Below are positions 26,972-36,127 of a stretch of DNA of 64,000 nt, piece after piece. The DNA is taken from contig CBDCAC010000004.1 of assembly GCA_965213775.1 (NCBI GenBank), positions 1,302,001-1,366,000 of the forward strand, given 5' to 3'. Below the pieces are notes generated by a model that ran no database searches, was not told the origin of the DNA, and worked only from the letters and a program-made list of their open reading frames with translations. The translations under genes and the position numbers were made by a program. The stretch comes from Lichenicoccus sp965213775. Lineage in GTDB: Bacteria; Pseudomonadota; Alphaproteobacteria; Acetobacterales; Acetobacteraceae. The first letter of the stretch is position 1. Each line of letters starts with the position of its first letter.

Positions 26972-26991
26972 GCGAGCCCTTAAGGGCTCGC
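26972..26991. repeat. Perfect 20-bp palindrome
   Basis: GCGAGCCC, TTAA, GGGCTCGC form a perfect palindrome with an 8-bp GC-rich stem each side of TTAA. It lies in the 283-base non-coding gap between the broken SDR and LysR genes. There is no T-tract on either side, so a standard terminator is unlikely; it could be a protein-binding site or part of a bidirectional terminator. Confidence 0.6.
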
Positions 26992-27030
26992 GAAAAGGCG
27001 CAAACCTAGTTCAGATGACATCAGGAGACT

Positions 27031-27053
27031 TGAGGTGTCGGAGCGACACCTCA
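27031..27053. terminator. Hairpin after the LysR gene, no T-tract
   Basis: TGAGGTGTCG, loop GAG, CGACACCTCA is a perfect 10-bp stem with a 3-base loop. It lies 13 bases past the LysR stop codon on the minus strand, a natural place for a transcript end. A uridine tract is missing, so it may stop RNA polymerase weakly or stabilise the 3' end of the message. It could equally be an operator-like repeat. Confidence 0.45.
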
Positions 27054-27065
27054 CCGATTATGTAT

Positions 27066-27950
27066 TCAAGGCGTCACATCGATTGAGAGGTCGGGCTCGG
27101 CCGGCGACAACCCCATCGTAATCAGCTCTGCCAGGGCCTTGACGGCATCGGGCAACTGCCCGTTCCGCGCTTCCAGGCCAAAATGGAGGTTCGGCAGTTG
27201 CGGCAGTCCGCCCTCGCCGACGGCTACCGCACTGAGGCCCGCGGGCAGGAAGTGTCGGCCAAAGGCTGTCACCCCAAGGCCGGCCAGCACGCCCGCCCGC
27301 AGCCCAGCGATGCTGGGACTGGCGAGCGCCACGAAGGCATCGATCCCAGCCTGGCGAAGGGCGGCGAAGACGGCCTCGGCGGTGACGCTCGGGCGCGGGT
27401 GGAGCACCAGGGGCAGTGGGCGTTGCTGGACGAGGTCAACAAAGCCGGGTGCGACCGTCCAGACCAACGGTTCCCGCCAGATAATGCGCCCGCCCTGCCG
27501 GGGGTCAGCACGCTTGCTCAGCACGAGATCGAAGTCACCGCGACTGAGCCGGTCCGATAGGTCACCGCTTAGGCCGGTCTCGACCTCCAGCCGCACGCCG
27601 GGGTGCAGGAGTCGGAATCGGCCGAGCAGATCCGGTAATGCGGAGCCTGCGATGTCCTCGGCGACGCCAAGCCGGGCCGAACCGGTGAGCAAGGGGTGGC
27701 GTACGTGCTCCTCAGCGTCTGCGAGCGCCTGAATCACGGCCCGTGCGTGTGGCAGCAAGGCGGAACCCTCTGGCGTCAACCGCTCCCCGCTGGTTTCGCG
27801 CCGGATCAAGCGCCGCCCGACCTCCTCTTCCAAACGCTTGAGCCGCTGACTGACGGCGGGCTGCGACAGGCCGATCCGCTCCGCCGCTTTCGACACGCCG
27901 CCGAAGTCCACCACGGCGAGGAAGGCTTCTAGCAGGTCAGCACTGATCAT
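27066..27950 (-). CDS. LysR-family regulator beside the malonate operon
   Basis: A 294-residue LysR protein starting at MISADLLEAFLAVVDFGG; an in-frame codon 42 bases earlier would add non-conserved residues. The helix-turn-helix is AAERIGLSQPAVSQRLKRLE and the effector domain follows. It diverges from the hydrolase and mdc operon (114-base gap), so it is a candidate malonate-responsive activator, although it is not obviously the classic MdcR. The protein at 63058 shares the same effector-domain pattern (DLVLSKR and GRIIWREPL versus DLLFAKR and GRTLWRERL). Confidence 0.85.
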   Translation of the reverse strand: MISADLLEAFLAVVDFGGVSKAAERIGLSQPAVSQRLKRLEEEVGRRLIRRETSGERLTPEGSALLPHARAVIQALADAEEHVRHPLLTGSARLGVAEDIAGSALPDLLGRFRLLHPGVRLEVETGLSGDLSDRLSRGDFDLVLSKRADPRQGGRIIWREPLVWTVAPGFVDLVQQRPLPLVLHPRPSVTAEAVFAALRQAGIDAFVALASPSIAGLRAGVLAGLGVTAFGRHFLPAGLSAVAVGEGGLPQLPNLHFGLEARNGQLPDAVKALAELITMGLSPAEPDLSIDVTP

Positions 27951-28064
27951 AATGATCCCATTCGTCCGATCAATATAAGCAATCGCGACCAACTAGCGCG
28001 TCAAGGTCGCGTTGCAACGCAGCATCGTTGCCAAGGGGGCGACCTAAGTGGAGAGACACGAGAC

Positions 28065-29048
28065 ATGACGATCTATGATGGCAGATCGATCCCCGACAAG
28101 GTGGCGAGTGGCGCCAAGGACCCCGAAATTGCAGAATGGCTAAAGACCGGCCCTGTCCTGGGCGCCCACAAGCCCATCCACGTACAACGGCGCGAGCACG
28201 ATGCCTTTATCGATGCCGATCCGCCCCCCGTCGGCAGCGTCGACCACCTCGGCCTCAAGGGGCCGCATGGCACGATTCCGGTCCGAGTCTACCATCCCTC
28301 CAAGCCTGCCACCAGCACGCTGCCTGCGCTTATCTACATGCACGGCGGCGGCTTTATCGTCGGATCACTCGACCAGTTCGAGACCGCCATGCGGCGCCTG
28401 TGCGAGGGTGCGGGCGTGCAGGTTTACGCTGTCGACTACAAGCTAGCGCCCGAGTACCAGTGGCCAGTACAGATCGAGGAGGGCGAATTTGTCGTCCGCT
28501 GGTTGTTTGACCATGCGGCGGAGCGCGGCGTTGACCTAACGCGCATTGCGCTCGGAGGCGACTCTGCCGGCGGCAATCTCACCTGCACCATTTCGCTCAA
28601 GCTGCGCGACGAGAACGGCCCGAGGCTCGCGCTACAGATGCCACTCTATCCCGAGGCCGAGATGCCCTTCGCGACGGCAGCCGGCGTCGAGAACGTCTCG
28701 GGCGGCTATGTCGACACCGCAGGCGTCCTCCTGTTCGTATGGAGTCTGCTGCCGCAGGGCACCGATTACAGTCAGCCCTACGTGACACCCATGAACGCGA
28801 AGAGCCACGCGGACCTGCCGCCGGCGCTGCTCGTGACTTGCGGTTTCGACATGCTGCGCGACGTGGGCCACGCCTATGCCCGCAAACTTGCGGCAGACGG
28901 GAACGATATCACCTACGTTCATTATCCCGATTTGCCGCACGGGATCATCCAGATGACCATGCACTCGAAGGCATGCCTACAAGCCACTGAGGAAATCGCC
29001 GGCCTGCTCGGCAAGGCGCTCCGTGCAGGGGCAAATCACACGCGCTAA
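28065..29048 (+). CDS. Alpha/beta hydrolase, hormone-sensitive-lipase type
   Basis: A 327-residue esterase-like protein with the oxyanion-hole motif YMHGGGFIVGS near residue 92, the nucleophile elbow ALGGDSAGGNL near residue 164, and a C-terminal acid and His (VTCGFDMLRDVG, DLPHGII). This is the classical HSL-type carboxylesterase set. It is 18 bases upstream of mdcF on the same strand. That placement suggests it may cleave malonate esters or amides to feed the decarboxylase; malonate operons usually lack such a gene, so the link is inference. Confidence 0.85.
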   Translation: MTIYDGRSIPDKVASGAKDPEIAEWLKTGPVLGAHKPIHVQRREHDAFIDADPPPVGSVDHLGLKGPHGTIPVRVYHPSKPATSTLPALIYMHGGGFIVGSLDQFETAMRRLCEGAGVQVYAVDYKLAPEYQWPVQIEEGEFVVRWLFDHAAERGVDLTRIALGGDSAGGNLTCTISLKLRDENGPRLALQMPLYPEAEMPFATAAGVENVSGGYVDTAGVLLFVWSLLPQGTDYSQPYVTPMNAKSHADLPPALLVTCGFDMLRDVGHAYARKLAADGNDITYVHYPDLPHGIIQMTMHSKACLQATEEIAGLLGKALRAGANHTR

Positions 29049-29066
29049 CGGGCAAGCGGGAAGGCA

Positions 29067-30062
29067 ATGTTCAATACAATCCTGGACGCGCTGGTTCCGG
29101 TCTTCTTCGGCATCGCTCTCGGCTATGTCGGCGGCAAGACCCGTGACCTGGACAACAAGCACGTCGGCGAACTCAACGCCCTGGTCATGGATTTCGCGGT
29201 CCCGGCGTCGATCTTCGCCACCGTGGTTCAAGCGTCACGCGCGGACCTGCTGGGCCAGCTTCCCTTGGCTGCGCTGCTTTCCGGTTCCATGCTGGTCCTG
29301 TTCGCCGTCACCTATGTTCTGGCATGCCGAGTCTACGGCTTCGGCTCGTCGGAGGCCTCCCTCCAGGCGCTCACCACGTCGCTGCCCAACTACGCATCGG
29401 CCGGGCTGCCGCTCATCGCCGCCTTGCTTGGGTCGAAGCAACTGGTCTCGGTAGCGGTTGCGATCGCGTGCGGGTCCATTGTCGTGTCGCCTATCACCCT
29501 GGTCATCCTCGAACGCAGCGCGAAGGACAGCCACAAAGGCGTTGGCGCATCGCTCGTGAGCGCGTTCCGCAAGCCGATCGTGCTGGCCCCGGTGCTGGCA
29601 ATCGCGTTCGTGATGACGAGCATCGGGCTGCCGGGTTTTGCGACCAAGTCGCTGACTCTTATGGGGCAGGTCGCGGGTGGCGCGGGCCTGTTTCTCACCG
29701 GGCTGATCGTCTCGGCGCAGGTGCTGAAGATCGACCGGAACGTGTCCTTGCAGACGCTGATGTCCAACGCGGCGCATCCACTGCTCGTAGCGGGCCTGGC
29801 GTGGCTGTTTGCAGTGGCGCCGCTAGCAGCACATGAAGCCATCGTGCTGGCGGCCCTACCCGCCGGCTTCTTCGGCATCCTGTTCGGCCTGCGCTTCGGC
29901 CTCTCGTCCGGAGTAGCTGGAACCACACTCATCGCAAGCACAATGCTGAGCGCCATAACCCTCTCCGCCGCGATCTATCTTACAGCCAAGATGGCGACGC
30001 CTCCGATGAACCCGCAACTGGCACGAGGCGGGCCAGCCTCGATAGGAGATACCCAGAGATGA
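29067..30062 (+). CDS. mdcF: AEC-family malonate transporter MdcF
   Basis: A 331-residue membrane protein with ten hydrophobic helices in the auxin-efflux-carrier (AEC) pattern: VPVFFGIALGYVGGKTRD at the N-terminus, a hydrophilic central loop, and GLALPGFATKSL-like sequence before the second half. Its stop overlaps the mdcA start (ATGA). In malonate decarboxylase operons an AEC protein takes up malonate, which the context here supports. The product would sit in the inner membrane. Confidence 0.85.
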   Translation: MFNTILDALVPVFFGIALGYVGGKTRDLDNKHVGELNALVMDFAVPASIFATVVQASRADLLGQLPLAALLSGSMLVLFAVTYVLACRVYGFGSSEASLQALTTSLPNYASAGLPLIAALLGSKQLVSVAVAIACGSIVVSPITLVILERSAKDSHKGVGASLVSAFRKPIVLAPVLAIAFVMTSIGLPGFATKSLTLMGQVAGGAGLFLTGLIVSAQVLKIDRNVSLQTLMSNAAHPLLVAGLAWLFAVAPLAAHEAIVLAALPAGFFGILFGLRFGLSSGVAGTTLIASTMLSAITLSAAIYLTAKMATPPMNPQLARGGPASIGDTQR

Positions 30063-31711
30063 ACGACGTGGTTGACTGGCGCAAGGAACAGGAGGCCCGC
30101 CACGGGCGCCTCAAGGCCGGCAGCAAGTATGCCCAGGGAAAGATGGTCAAGCCCGAGGACACAACGGCGCTACTGGAGGCGCTAATCCGCCCCGGCGACC
30201 GCCTGTGCATGGAAGGCGATAACCAGAAGCAGGCGGACTTCCTCGCGGGCGCGCTGGTCAAGGCCGACCCCAAGAAGCTGCACGACCTGCACATCGTCCA
30301 GTCCGGCATCGTGCTGCCGGAGCATCTCGACCTGTTCGAGCGCGGCATCGCGACTAAGCTGGACTATTCCTACTCAGGCCCCCAGGGCGGAGCGGTGGCA
30401 CGTGCGCTGAACTCCGGCAAGGTGCAGCTTGGCGCGATCCACACCTACATTGAGCTGTTCGCCCGCTACTTTGTGGATCTGACCCCACACGTTGCCCTTA
30501 CAGTAGCCCGCGCCGCCGATCATGAGGGCAATCTGTATATGGGTCCTAACACAGAGGACTCGCCGACTGTGATTGAGGCGACGGCCCTCAAGCAAGGCAT
30601 CGTCGTGGCGCAGGTCAACGAAGTGCTGGACAAGCTGCCCCGGGTGGACGTGCCCGGCGACCGCATCGACTTCGTGGTGCAATCCCCAAAGCCGTTCTAT
30701 GTCGAGCCGCTGTTCACCCGCGACCCGGCGCAGGTCACGGAAACGATGATCTTGACGGCAATGATGGTCATCAAGGGTATCTATGGGAAATACGGCGTCA
30801 AGCGCCTCAATCACGGCATCGGCTTCAACACCGCTGCGATCGAATTGCTGCTGCCAACCTACGCGGAGAAGCTTGGGCTAAAGGGCAAGATTTGCACTCA
30901 CTGGGCGCTCAACCCGCATCCGACGCTGATCCCTACCATCGAATCCGGCTGGGTCGAGCAAATCCACAGCTTCGGCTCTGAAGTCGGCATGGACGAGTAC
31001 ATGCGCGCGCGGCCGGACATCTACTTCAACGGACGGGACGGCTCTATGGGGTCGAACCGCATGTATTGCCAGGTCGCCGGGCTGTATGCGACCGACCTGT
31101 TCATCGGCTCGACGCTACAGATCGACCTCGCCGGCAACAGCTCCACCATCACGCAGGACCGCATCGCGGGCTTCGGCGGCGCCCCGAACATGGGCTGCGA
31201 CGCGCACGGCCGGCGCCACCCGAGCGATCCCTGGCTGAAAGCGGGCCGCGAGGCGTCCGACGGCCACCCGGCGCTGGTACGCGGCCGCAAGCTGGTGGTG
31301 CAGATCATCGAGACGTTCAGCGAGAAGATGGTGCCCACCTTTGTCGAGAAGCTCGACAGCCTGAACCTGGCGGAAAAGCTGAAACTCGAACTAGCGCCGG
31401 TGATGATCTACGGCGACGACGTGACGCACATCGTCAGCGAGGAAGGCATCGCCAACCTGCTGCTGTGCCGCACGGCGGAGGAGCGGGAACAGGCCATCCG
31501 CGGCATCGCCGGCTTCACCGACGTGGGCCGCGGGCGCGACCGCAAGATGGTCGAAAAGCTGCGGGAAAGGAAGATCATCCAACGTCCGGAGGACCTTGGC
31601 ATCAATCCACTCGATGCGCACCGGAGCATGCTCGCCGCACGGTCGGTCAAGGACCTGATGCGCTGGTCGGGCAACCTGTACGACCCGCCCGCCAAGTTCC
31701 GCAACTGGTAG
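30059..31711 (+). CDS. mdcA: Malonate decarboxylase alpha subunit, acetyl-S-ACP:malonate ACP transferase
   Basis: A 550-residue CoA-transferase-fold protein, the usual MdcA length. Motifs include RPGDRLCMEGDNQKQADFL near residue 48, DLHIVQSGIVLPEHLDLFE and RPDIYFNGRDGSMGSNRMY, all typical. It transfers the acyl-carrier protein from acetyl to malonyl, forming malonyl-S-ACP for decarboxylation. It overlaps mdcF at its start, and mdcC begins 10 bases after its stop. The assignment is firm from protein pattern plus the complete operon. Confidence 0.95.
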   Translation: MNDVVDWRKEQEARHGRLKAGSKYAQGKMVKPEDTTALLEALIRPGDRLCMEGDNQKQADFLAGALVKADPKKLHDLHIVQSGIVLPEHLDLFERGIATKLDYSYSGPQGGAVARALNSGKVQLGAIHTYIELFARYFVDLTPHVALTVARAADHEGNLYMGPNTEDSPTVIEATALKQGIVVAQVNEVLDKLPRVDVPGDRIDFVVQSPKPFYVEPLFTRDPAQVTETMILTAMMVIKGIYGKYGVKRLNHGIGFNTAAIELLLPTYAEKLGLKGKICTHWALNPHPTLIPTIESGWVEQIHSFGSEVGMDEYMRARPDIYFNGRDGSMGSNRMYCQVAGLYATDLFIGSTLQIDLAGNSSTITQDRIAGFGGAPNMGCDAHGRRHPSDPWLKAGREASDGHPALVRGRKLVVQIIETFSEKMVPTFVEKLDSLNLAEKLKLELAPVMIYGDDVTHIVSEEGIANLLLCRTAEEREQAIRGIAGFTDVGRGRDRKMVEKLRERKIIQRPEDLGINPLDAHRSMLAARSVKDLMRWSGNLYDPPAKFRNW

Positions 31712-31721
31712 GAACACCACA

Positions 31722-32033
31722 ATGGAAAATCTGAAGATCAAGCACACGGCCAAAACTCGGCTCGCCGGGAAGAAGAGCCAGGCGATTATCGGCGTGGTAG
31801 CCTCCGGCAACCTCGAGGTGCTGCTGGAGCGCGTGCTGCCGGACAAGCATTGCGAAGTGGACATCGCCACTCCGGTTAAAGGCTACGACGACACCTGGAA
31901 GGCGGTCGTGGCCGAGTTCGTTGAGCGGTCCTCGCCCGGCGGCCTGCGCATCTCGATCAACGATGGTGGCGCCCGGCCCGACACGGTTTACCTGCGCCTG
32001 ATGCAAGGCGCTGCGCTGATGGAGGTCGAATGA
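31722..32033 (+). CDS. mdcC: Malonate decarboxylase acyl-carrier protein (delta subunit)
   Basis: A 103-residue carrier protein. IGVVASGNLEVLLERVL carries the attachment Ser at residue 28, where the phosphoribosyl-dephospho-CoA group is joined by MdcG. C-terminal PGGLRISINDGGARPDTVY is family-typical. The last bases overlap the mdcD start (ATGATG), giving translational coupling. It holds the acetyl or malonyl group during catalysis. Confidence 0.93.
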   Translation: MENLKIKHTAKTRLAGKKSQAIIGVVASGNLEVLLERVLPDKHCEVDIATPVKGYDDTWKAVVAEFVERSSPGGLRISINDGGARPDTVYLRLMQGAALMEVE

Positions 32034-32956
32034 TGCGGGATGCAGCGACCCACGAGGACGCGAGCTGGTTCCAAGCGACGGCCCGGCAGCGCGTGGACGG
32101 CCTGTTGGACCCTGGCAGCTTCGAGGAATATCTGGGCCCGGCCGAGCGGGTGCAAAGCCCGCACCTTTCCCTATTCGACCTGCCGTCCGCGTTCGACGAC
32201 GGCGTGGTGATCGGCCGCGGCAAGCTGGATGGCCGCGACGTGCTGCTCGCCGCCCAGGAAGGCCAGTTCATGGGCGGCACGTTCGGCGAGGTCAGCGGCG
32301 CCAAGATCGTGGGCCTGCTGCGGGCCGCGCGCGACCATGGCGAGCTGCCGCGGACCCTGCTGCTGCTGCTGGACAGCGGCGGCGTCCGCTTGCAGGAGGC
32401 GAACGCGGGCGAACTCGCCGTGGCCGAGGTGATGCGCGCTGTTGTCGAGGCCCGGTGCGCCGGGGTTGCCGTCATCGCCCTGGTGGGCGGCAAGTCCGGA
32501 GCGTTCGGCGGCGCCGGTCTGACCGCTGGCACATGCTCCCGTATCGTGATCTCCGAGGAGGGACGGATCGGCGTGTCCGGCCCGGAGGTGATCGAGACCA
32601 ACAAAGGCGTCGAGGAGTTCGATGCGGCCAACAAGGCCCTGGTCTGGAGCGTGGTCGGCGGCAAGAACCGCCGGCTGATCGGTGGAGCGGACGCTTTTGC
32701 CCCGGACACCATGGGAGGCTTTCGCGAGGCGGCGATCAAGGTGCTCGGCAAGGTTCCTGCCTTCGACCTGCAAACGCTCAAGGCGGAGCAGGCCCGATTG
32801 GCCACCCGTCACGCGAGCCTGGGCGGGTGCGACGACGCCGTTGGCATGTGGAAGGCCCTCGGCATCAAGGACCCCGCGGCCATCCGGGACATGGACAACA
32901 GCTCCTTCGATAAGATTGTGCACGGCGTGAAGGAGGCCAGCCATGACGCTCGATGA
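32030..32956 (+). CDS. mdcD: Malonate decarboxylase beta subunit
   Basis: A 308-residue crotonase-superfamily carboxyltransferase. SWFQATARQRVDGLLDPGSF and LLDSGGVRLQEANAGELA match MdcD, as does LVGGKSGAFGGAGLTAGTC. With MdcE it decarboxylates malonyl-S-ACP to acetyl-S-ACP without biotin. It overlaps mdcE by 14 bases. Length matches the family. Confidence 0.94.
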   Translation: MMRDAATHEDASWFQATARQRVDGLLDPGSFEEYLGPAERVQSPHLSLFDLPSAFDDGVVIGRGKLDGRDVLLAAQEGQFMGGTFGEVSGAKIVGLLRAARDHGELPRTLLLLLDSGGVRLQEANAGELAVAEVMRAVVEARCAGVAVIALVGGKSGAFGGAGLTAGTCSRIVISEEGRIGVSGPEVIETNKGVEEFDAANKALVWSVVGGKNRRLIGGADAFAPDTMGGFREAAIKVLGKVPAFDLQTLKAEQARLATRHASLGGCDDAVGMWKALGIKDPAAIRDMDNSSFDKIVHGVKEASHDAR

Positions 32957-33686
32957 AGTCCTCAAGGGCTTGTTCCCGTCCGGCCACGACGTGGCAACCA
33001 GCAAGGACGGCTGGATTACCGGCCACGGCAAGCGCCGCGGCGGTGAACCCATTGCCGTGATTGGCGTGGCGAACGGCGTGCCGCTCAGCACCGCAGGCGT
33101 CCTGCCGTTGGCCGCGCACGTGCTGGGCGTGGTGGAGAAGGGCGGCGACACCCCGATCCTGGTGCTGGTCGACACGGAAGGCCAGCTCATGGCCCGGCGC
33201 GAGGAGATGATTGGCCTGAACGAGTACCTTGCCCACCTCGCCAAGTGCCTGCTGCTGGCCAACCAGCAGGGGCACCGCACGATCGGGTTGGAGTATGGCC
33301 GCGCGTCCGCAGGCGCATTCTTGGCGACGGCGTTGGCGACCGACAGCCTGGTCGGCTTGCCGGGTGCTGAACCCGCCGTAATGGACCTGCCTTCGATGGC
33401 CCGCGTCACCAAGCTGCCGGAGGACAAGCTGAAAGAGCTGGCGAAGACGACGCCCGTATTCGCGCCGGGCCTGGACCACCTGGCCCAGACCGGTGCCGTG
33501 GCGGAAATCTGGGATCCAAAGCAGCCGCTGGACGGGCAGCTTGAGGCGACGCTGGGAAAGGCTGAGCAGAAAGACGTGCGCGACCAGCTTGGGGCGGAAC
33601 GCAAAGGCAGGCCAGTGGCGGCGAAGGTCGCCCTACAGGTCGTTGCGGCGGCGACCGGCAAGGGCCGTGATGCTGCGGCGGCATGA
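32943..33686 (+). CDS. mdcE: Malonate decarboxylase gamma subunit
   Basis: A 247-residue partner of MdcD. Conserved stretches include PILVLVDTEGQLMARREEMI, HRTIGLEYGRASAGAFLATA and MDLPSMARVTKLPEDKL. It completes the decarboxylase active site. Its C-terminus overlaps the next gene by 17 bases. It lies in the usual D-E order seen in proteobacterial mdc operons. Confidence 0.94.
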   Translation: MTLDEVLKGLFPSGHDVATSKDGWITGHGKRRGGEPIAVIGVANGVPLSTAGVLPLAAHVLGVVEKGGDTPILVLVDTEGQLMARREEMIGLNEYLAHLAKCLLLANQQGHRTIGLEYGRASAGAFLATALATDSLVGLPGAEPAVMDLPSMARVTKLPEDKLKELAKTTPVFAPGLDHLAQTGAVAEIWDPKQPLDGQLEATLGKAEQKDVRDQLGAERKGRPVAAKVALQVVAAATGKGRDAAAA

Positions 33687-34335
33687 CCTGCTGCGTCCCG
33701 GGCTGGCGGCCTGGGACGCCATGCTGCAAGGCCGCCAGGACCTAGCGGATATGCCCTTGATAGACGATTGGGCTCGGCTTAGCTGGCCCGTCATCGTCCG
33801 CCGGCGTATGACCGGTGATGCGGCGGACGATGTGCCAGCGGCGCTGCCGCTGCCGCCCAGCCACGGCAAGCGGCGGATCGCTTTCAGCTTTCCGCCCACC
33901 GCCGAGGTGACGGCTTTGCCGCCTGTGCTGCTGCGGGACGCGGCATTGGCAGCACCGGCAGCCTGGCAGCCGGCCATCGCCGCCCTGGTCGAGTTCGGAG
34001 CGCGCGCCGGCATGGCGCCTTGCGTGTTCGGCGCTTTGTTGTGGGAGCACGTAACCGGGTTGTCCTACCTTTCCGCCGGGTCGGATCTCGATCTGTTGTG
34101 GCAGGTTCCCGACGAGGCCGCAGCAGGGTTGCTTACCCGGGCGTTGCTGCATCTCGATGCGCTCGGGCCTGCGCGCCTTGATGGTGAACTGGTGCTGCCT
34201 GACGGGGCGGGGGTAAACTGGCGGGAGCTGGCCCAGGCGGGTAGCCCGGCCACTAAGATATTGGCCAAGACGATGGATGGAGTGGAAGCACGGCTCAAGG
34301 CCGGGCTGTTCCGCAGCTTGGTCCCGGTGCATTGA
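33670..34335 (+). CDS. mdcG: Holo-ACP synthase of malonate decarboxylase
   Basis: A 221-residue phosphoribosyl-dephospho-CoA transferase. The ATG at 33670 gives MLRRHDLLRPGLAAWDAMLQ; a GTG one codon earlier is also possible. VIVRRRMTGDAADDVPAALP and a later SDLDLLWQVPDEAAAG, a nucleotidyltransferase-like acidic motif, are visible. It attaches the prosthetic group to Ser28 of MdcC. It overlaps mdcE by 17 bases and mdcB by 4. Confidence 0.9.
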   Translation: MLRRHDLLRPGLAAWDAMLQGRQDLADMPLIDDWARLSWPVIVRRRMTGDAADDVPAALPLPPSHGKRRIAFSFPPTAEVTALPPVLLRDAALAAPAAWQPAIAALVEFGARAGMAPCVFGALLWEHVTGLSYLSAGSDLDLLWQVPDEAAAGLLTRALLHLDALGPARLDGELVLPDGAGVNWRELAQAGSPATKILAKTMDGVEARLKAGLFRSLVPVH

Positions 34336-35195
34336 CCGCCGCATTCCGGCCCGCAAGCCGCCGATTTGGCGACGGCATCGACGCCGACGTGGCGGAGACC
34401 GCCAGCGCCGCCCTGCTGGCCGAGCTGGAAACTTGGCCTAAGCCGGGTCTCGTCAGCCACGTGGATGCCGGTAGCCACGCGGACATGGACGCCCGAACGT
34501 TCCGAGCCAGCACCGCGGCGATCCGGCCGTTCTTTGCCGAACTGGCCGCCGCCGGCGCATCGGGTGCCGGGATGGCCGAGCTGCGCGGCATCGGCTTGGC
34601 GGCGGAGCAGGCGATGCTGGCTGCGACACGAGGCGTCAACACGCACCGCGGCGCCATCTTCGGCCTTGGACTGCTATGCGCCGCTGCCGGAGCCGCCTGG
34701 ACTGGCTCGGCACCAGCCACGCCCCGCCTGCTGGGCGCAACCGTGCGCCAACGCTGGGGAAGTTCGATCATTCGCGGCCCCATCCCATTGCACAGCCATG
34801 GCACGGCTGCCCTGCTGCGCTTCGGCGCGGGCGGCGCTCGAGCGCAGGCGGCGGCCGGCTTCCCGCACGTGCTCGACGTCGGCCTGCCTGCGCTGCGGCT
34901 CGGCCGCCGGCTTGCGTGGGGCAATGCGGAAGCCGCCCGCGTGCAGGCGTTCTTCGCCCTGCTGGCGTGCGTGGACGACACAAATCTGCTGCACCGCGGC
35001 GGTGCAGAGGGACTGGACCACGCACGCCGCTCGGCATCCCGCTTCCTTGCGGCAGGCGGCGTCGGGCAAGCGGCGTGGCAGGAGGCGGCGGAAGCCATAC
35101 ACCGGGATTTCATCGCCCGCCGTCTCAGCCCCGGCGGCTGCGCCGACCTGCTCGCCTTTACCGTGTTCCTGGATGGATTGACTTCCTTCGCATGA
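34332..35195 (+). CDS. mdcB: Triphosphoribosyl-dephospho-CoA synthase
   Basis: A 287-residue CitG/MdcB-family enzyme that starts at TTG overlapping the mdcG stop. Typical motifs: LLAELETWPKPGLVSHVDAG, HADMDARTFRAS and RGVNTHRGAIFGLGLL. It makes the 2'-(5''-triphosphoribosyl)-3'-dephospho-CoA precursor from ATP and dephospho-CoA, which MdcG then uses. The unusual TTG start is supported by the overlap and by the absence of another nearby start in frame with the conserved N-terminus. Confidence 0.9.
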   Translation: MTAAFRPASRRFGDGIDADVAETASAALLAELETWPKPGLVSHVDAGSHADMDARTFRASTAAIRPFFAELAAAGASGAGMAELRGIGLAAEQAMLAATRGVNTHRGAIFGLGLLCAAAGAAWTGSAPATPRLLGATVRQRWGSSIIRGPIPLHSHGTAALLRFGAGGARAQAAAGFPHVLDVGLPALRLGRRLAWGNAEAARVQAFFALLACVDDTNLLHRGGAEGLDHARRSASRFLAAGGVGQAAWQEAAEAIHRDFIARRLSPGGCADLLAFTVFLDGLTSFA

Positions 35196-36127
35196 CAGGC
35201 ACCGCGATCCTTTGTTCCGGCCAAGGCGCGCAAGCGCCTGGGATGTTCGACCTGGTGGCCGACGCGCCAGCGGCCGCTGCCGTGTTGGAGGCGGCAAAGG
35301 CCGTGCTTGGCGGCCACGACCCGCGCGACTTGGCCCGGCAGGCGAGTAAGGACGATCTGCACGCGAACAAGGCCGGGCAGATCCTGTGCTGCACGCAGGC
35401 CCTGGCAGTTTGGGCCGTGCTGGGAGACAGTCTTTCACGTCCGCTGGTCGTAGCTGGCTACAGCGTGGGCGAACTGGCCGCGTGGGGCATTGCCGGGGTG
35501 CTGGACGCCAAGACGGTGCTCCATCTCGCCGCGGAGCGCGCGTCGCTGATGAACGACAACACGGAAGAGCCATCCGGCTTGGCTGCCATCCGCGGCCTAC
35601 TCCGGCGCGACCTGGAGCCGCTCTGTCGCGCACACGGGTGCCACGTCGCCATCGTCAACGCCTCCGACCATATGCTAGCCGGCGGAACCCAGGTGTCGCT
35701 GGACGCCTTGGTGCGTGATGCGGAAGAACATGGCGCATCGGCAAAGCTGGTGCCCGTGGCCGTCGCCTCGCATACCCCGCTGCTGCGCAGGGCCAGCGAG
35801 CGGTTCCGTACTGCCCTTGGCAAGGCCAAGCTGCCTGCCGCTTTGCCGTCCGGCATGCGGCTGTTGAGCGGCATTGACGGTGCGGCGGTGTTTGATCTCG
35901 GAGCTGGCCTGGACAAGCTTGCCCGGCAAGTCCAGCAGACCGTCGATTGGGCGGCCTGCATGGACGCCTGCCGGTCAGGCGGCGTCACCAAGGTGATCGA
36001 GCTTGGCCCAGGCAACGCGCTTGCGCGCATGATGCAGACGGCGATGCCGGATGGCGATGCTCATAGCGTGTCGGAGTTTCACTCGCTGGAAGGCCTGAAA
36101 CGCTGGCTGGAGACAAGCCGGGCTTGA
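35192..36127 (+). CDS. mdcH: Malonate decarboxylase epsilon subunit, malonyl-CoA:ACP transacylase type
   Basis: A 311-residue acyltransferase. The ATG at 35192 overlaps the mdcB stop and gives MTGTAILCSGQGAQAPGMF, with the GQGAQ motif of malonyltransferases. The nucleophile elbow is VAGYSVGELAAWGIAG, and SHTPLLRRASERF holds the partner His. It loads the first acyl group onto the carrier protein to start the cycle. It ends the operon; the next gene is a convergent LysR gene 275 bases on. Confidence 0.93.
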   Translation: MTGTAILCSGQGAQAPGMFDLVADAPAAAAVLEAAKAVLGGHDPRDLARQASKDDLHANKAGQILCCTQALAVWAVLGDSLSRPLVVAGYSVGELAAWGIAGVLDAKTVLHLAAERASLMNDNTEEPSGLAAIRGLLRRDLEPLCRAHGCHVAIVNASDHMLAGGTQVSLDALVRDAEEHGASAKLVPVAVASHTPLLRRASERFRTALGKAKLPAALPSGMRLLSGIDGAAVFDLGAGLDKLARQVQQTVDWAACMDACRSGGVTKVIELGPGNALARMMQTAMPDGDAHSVSEFHSLEGLKRWLETSRA

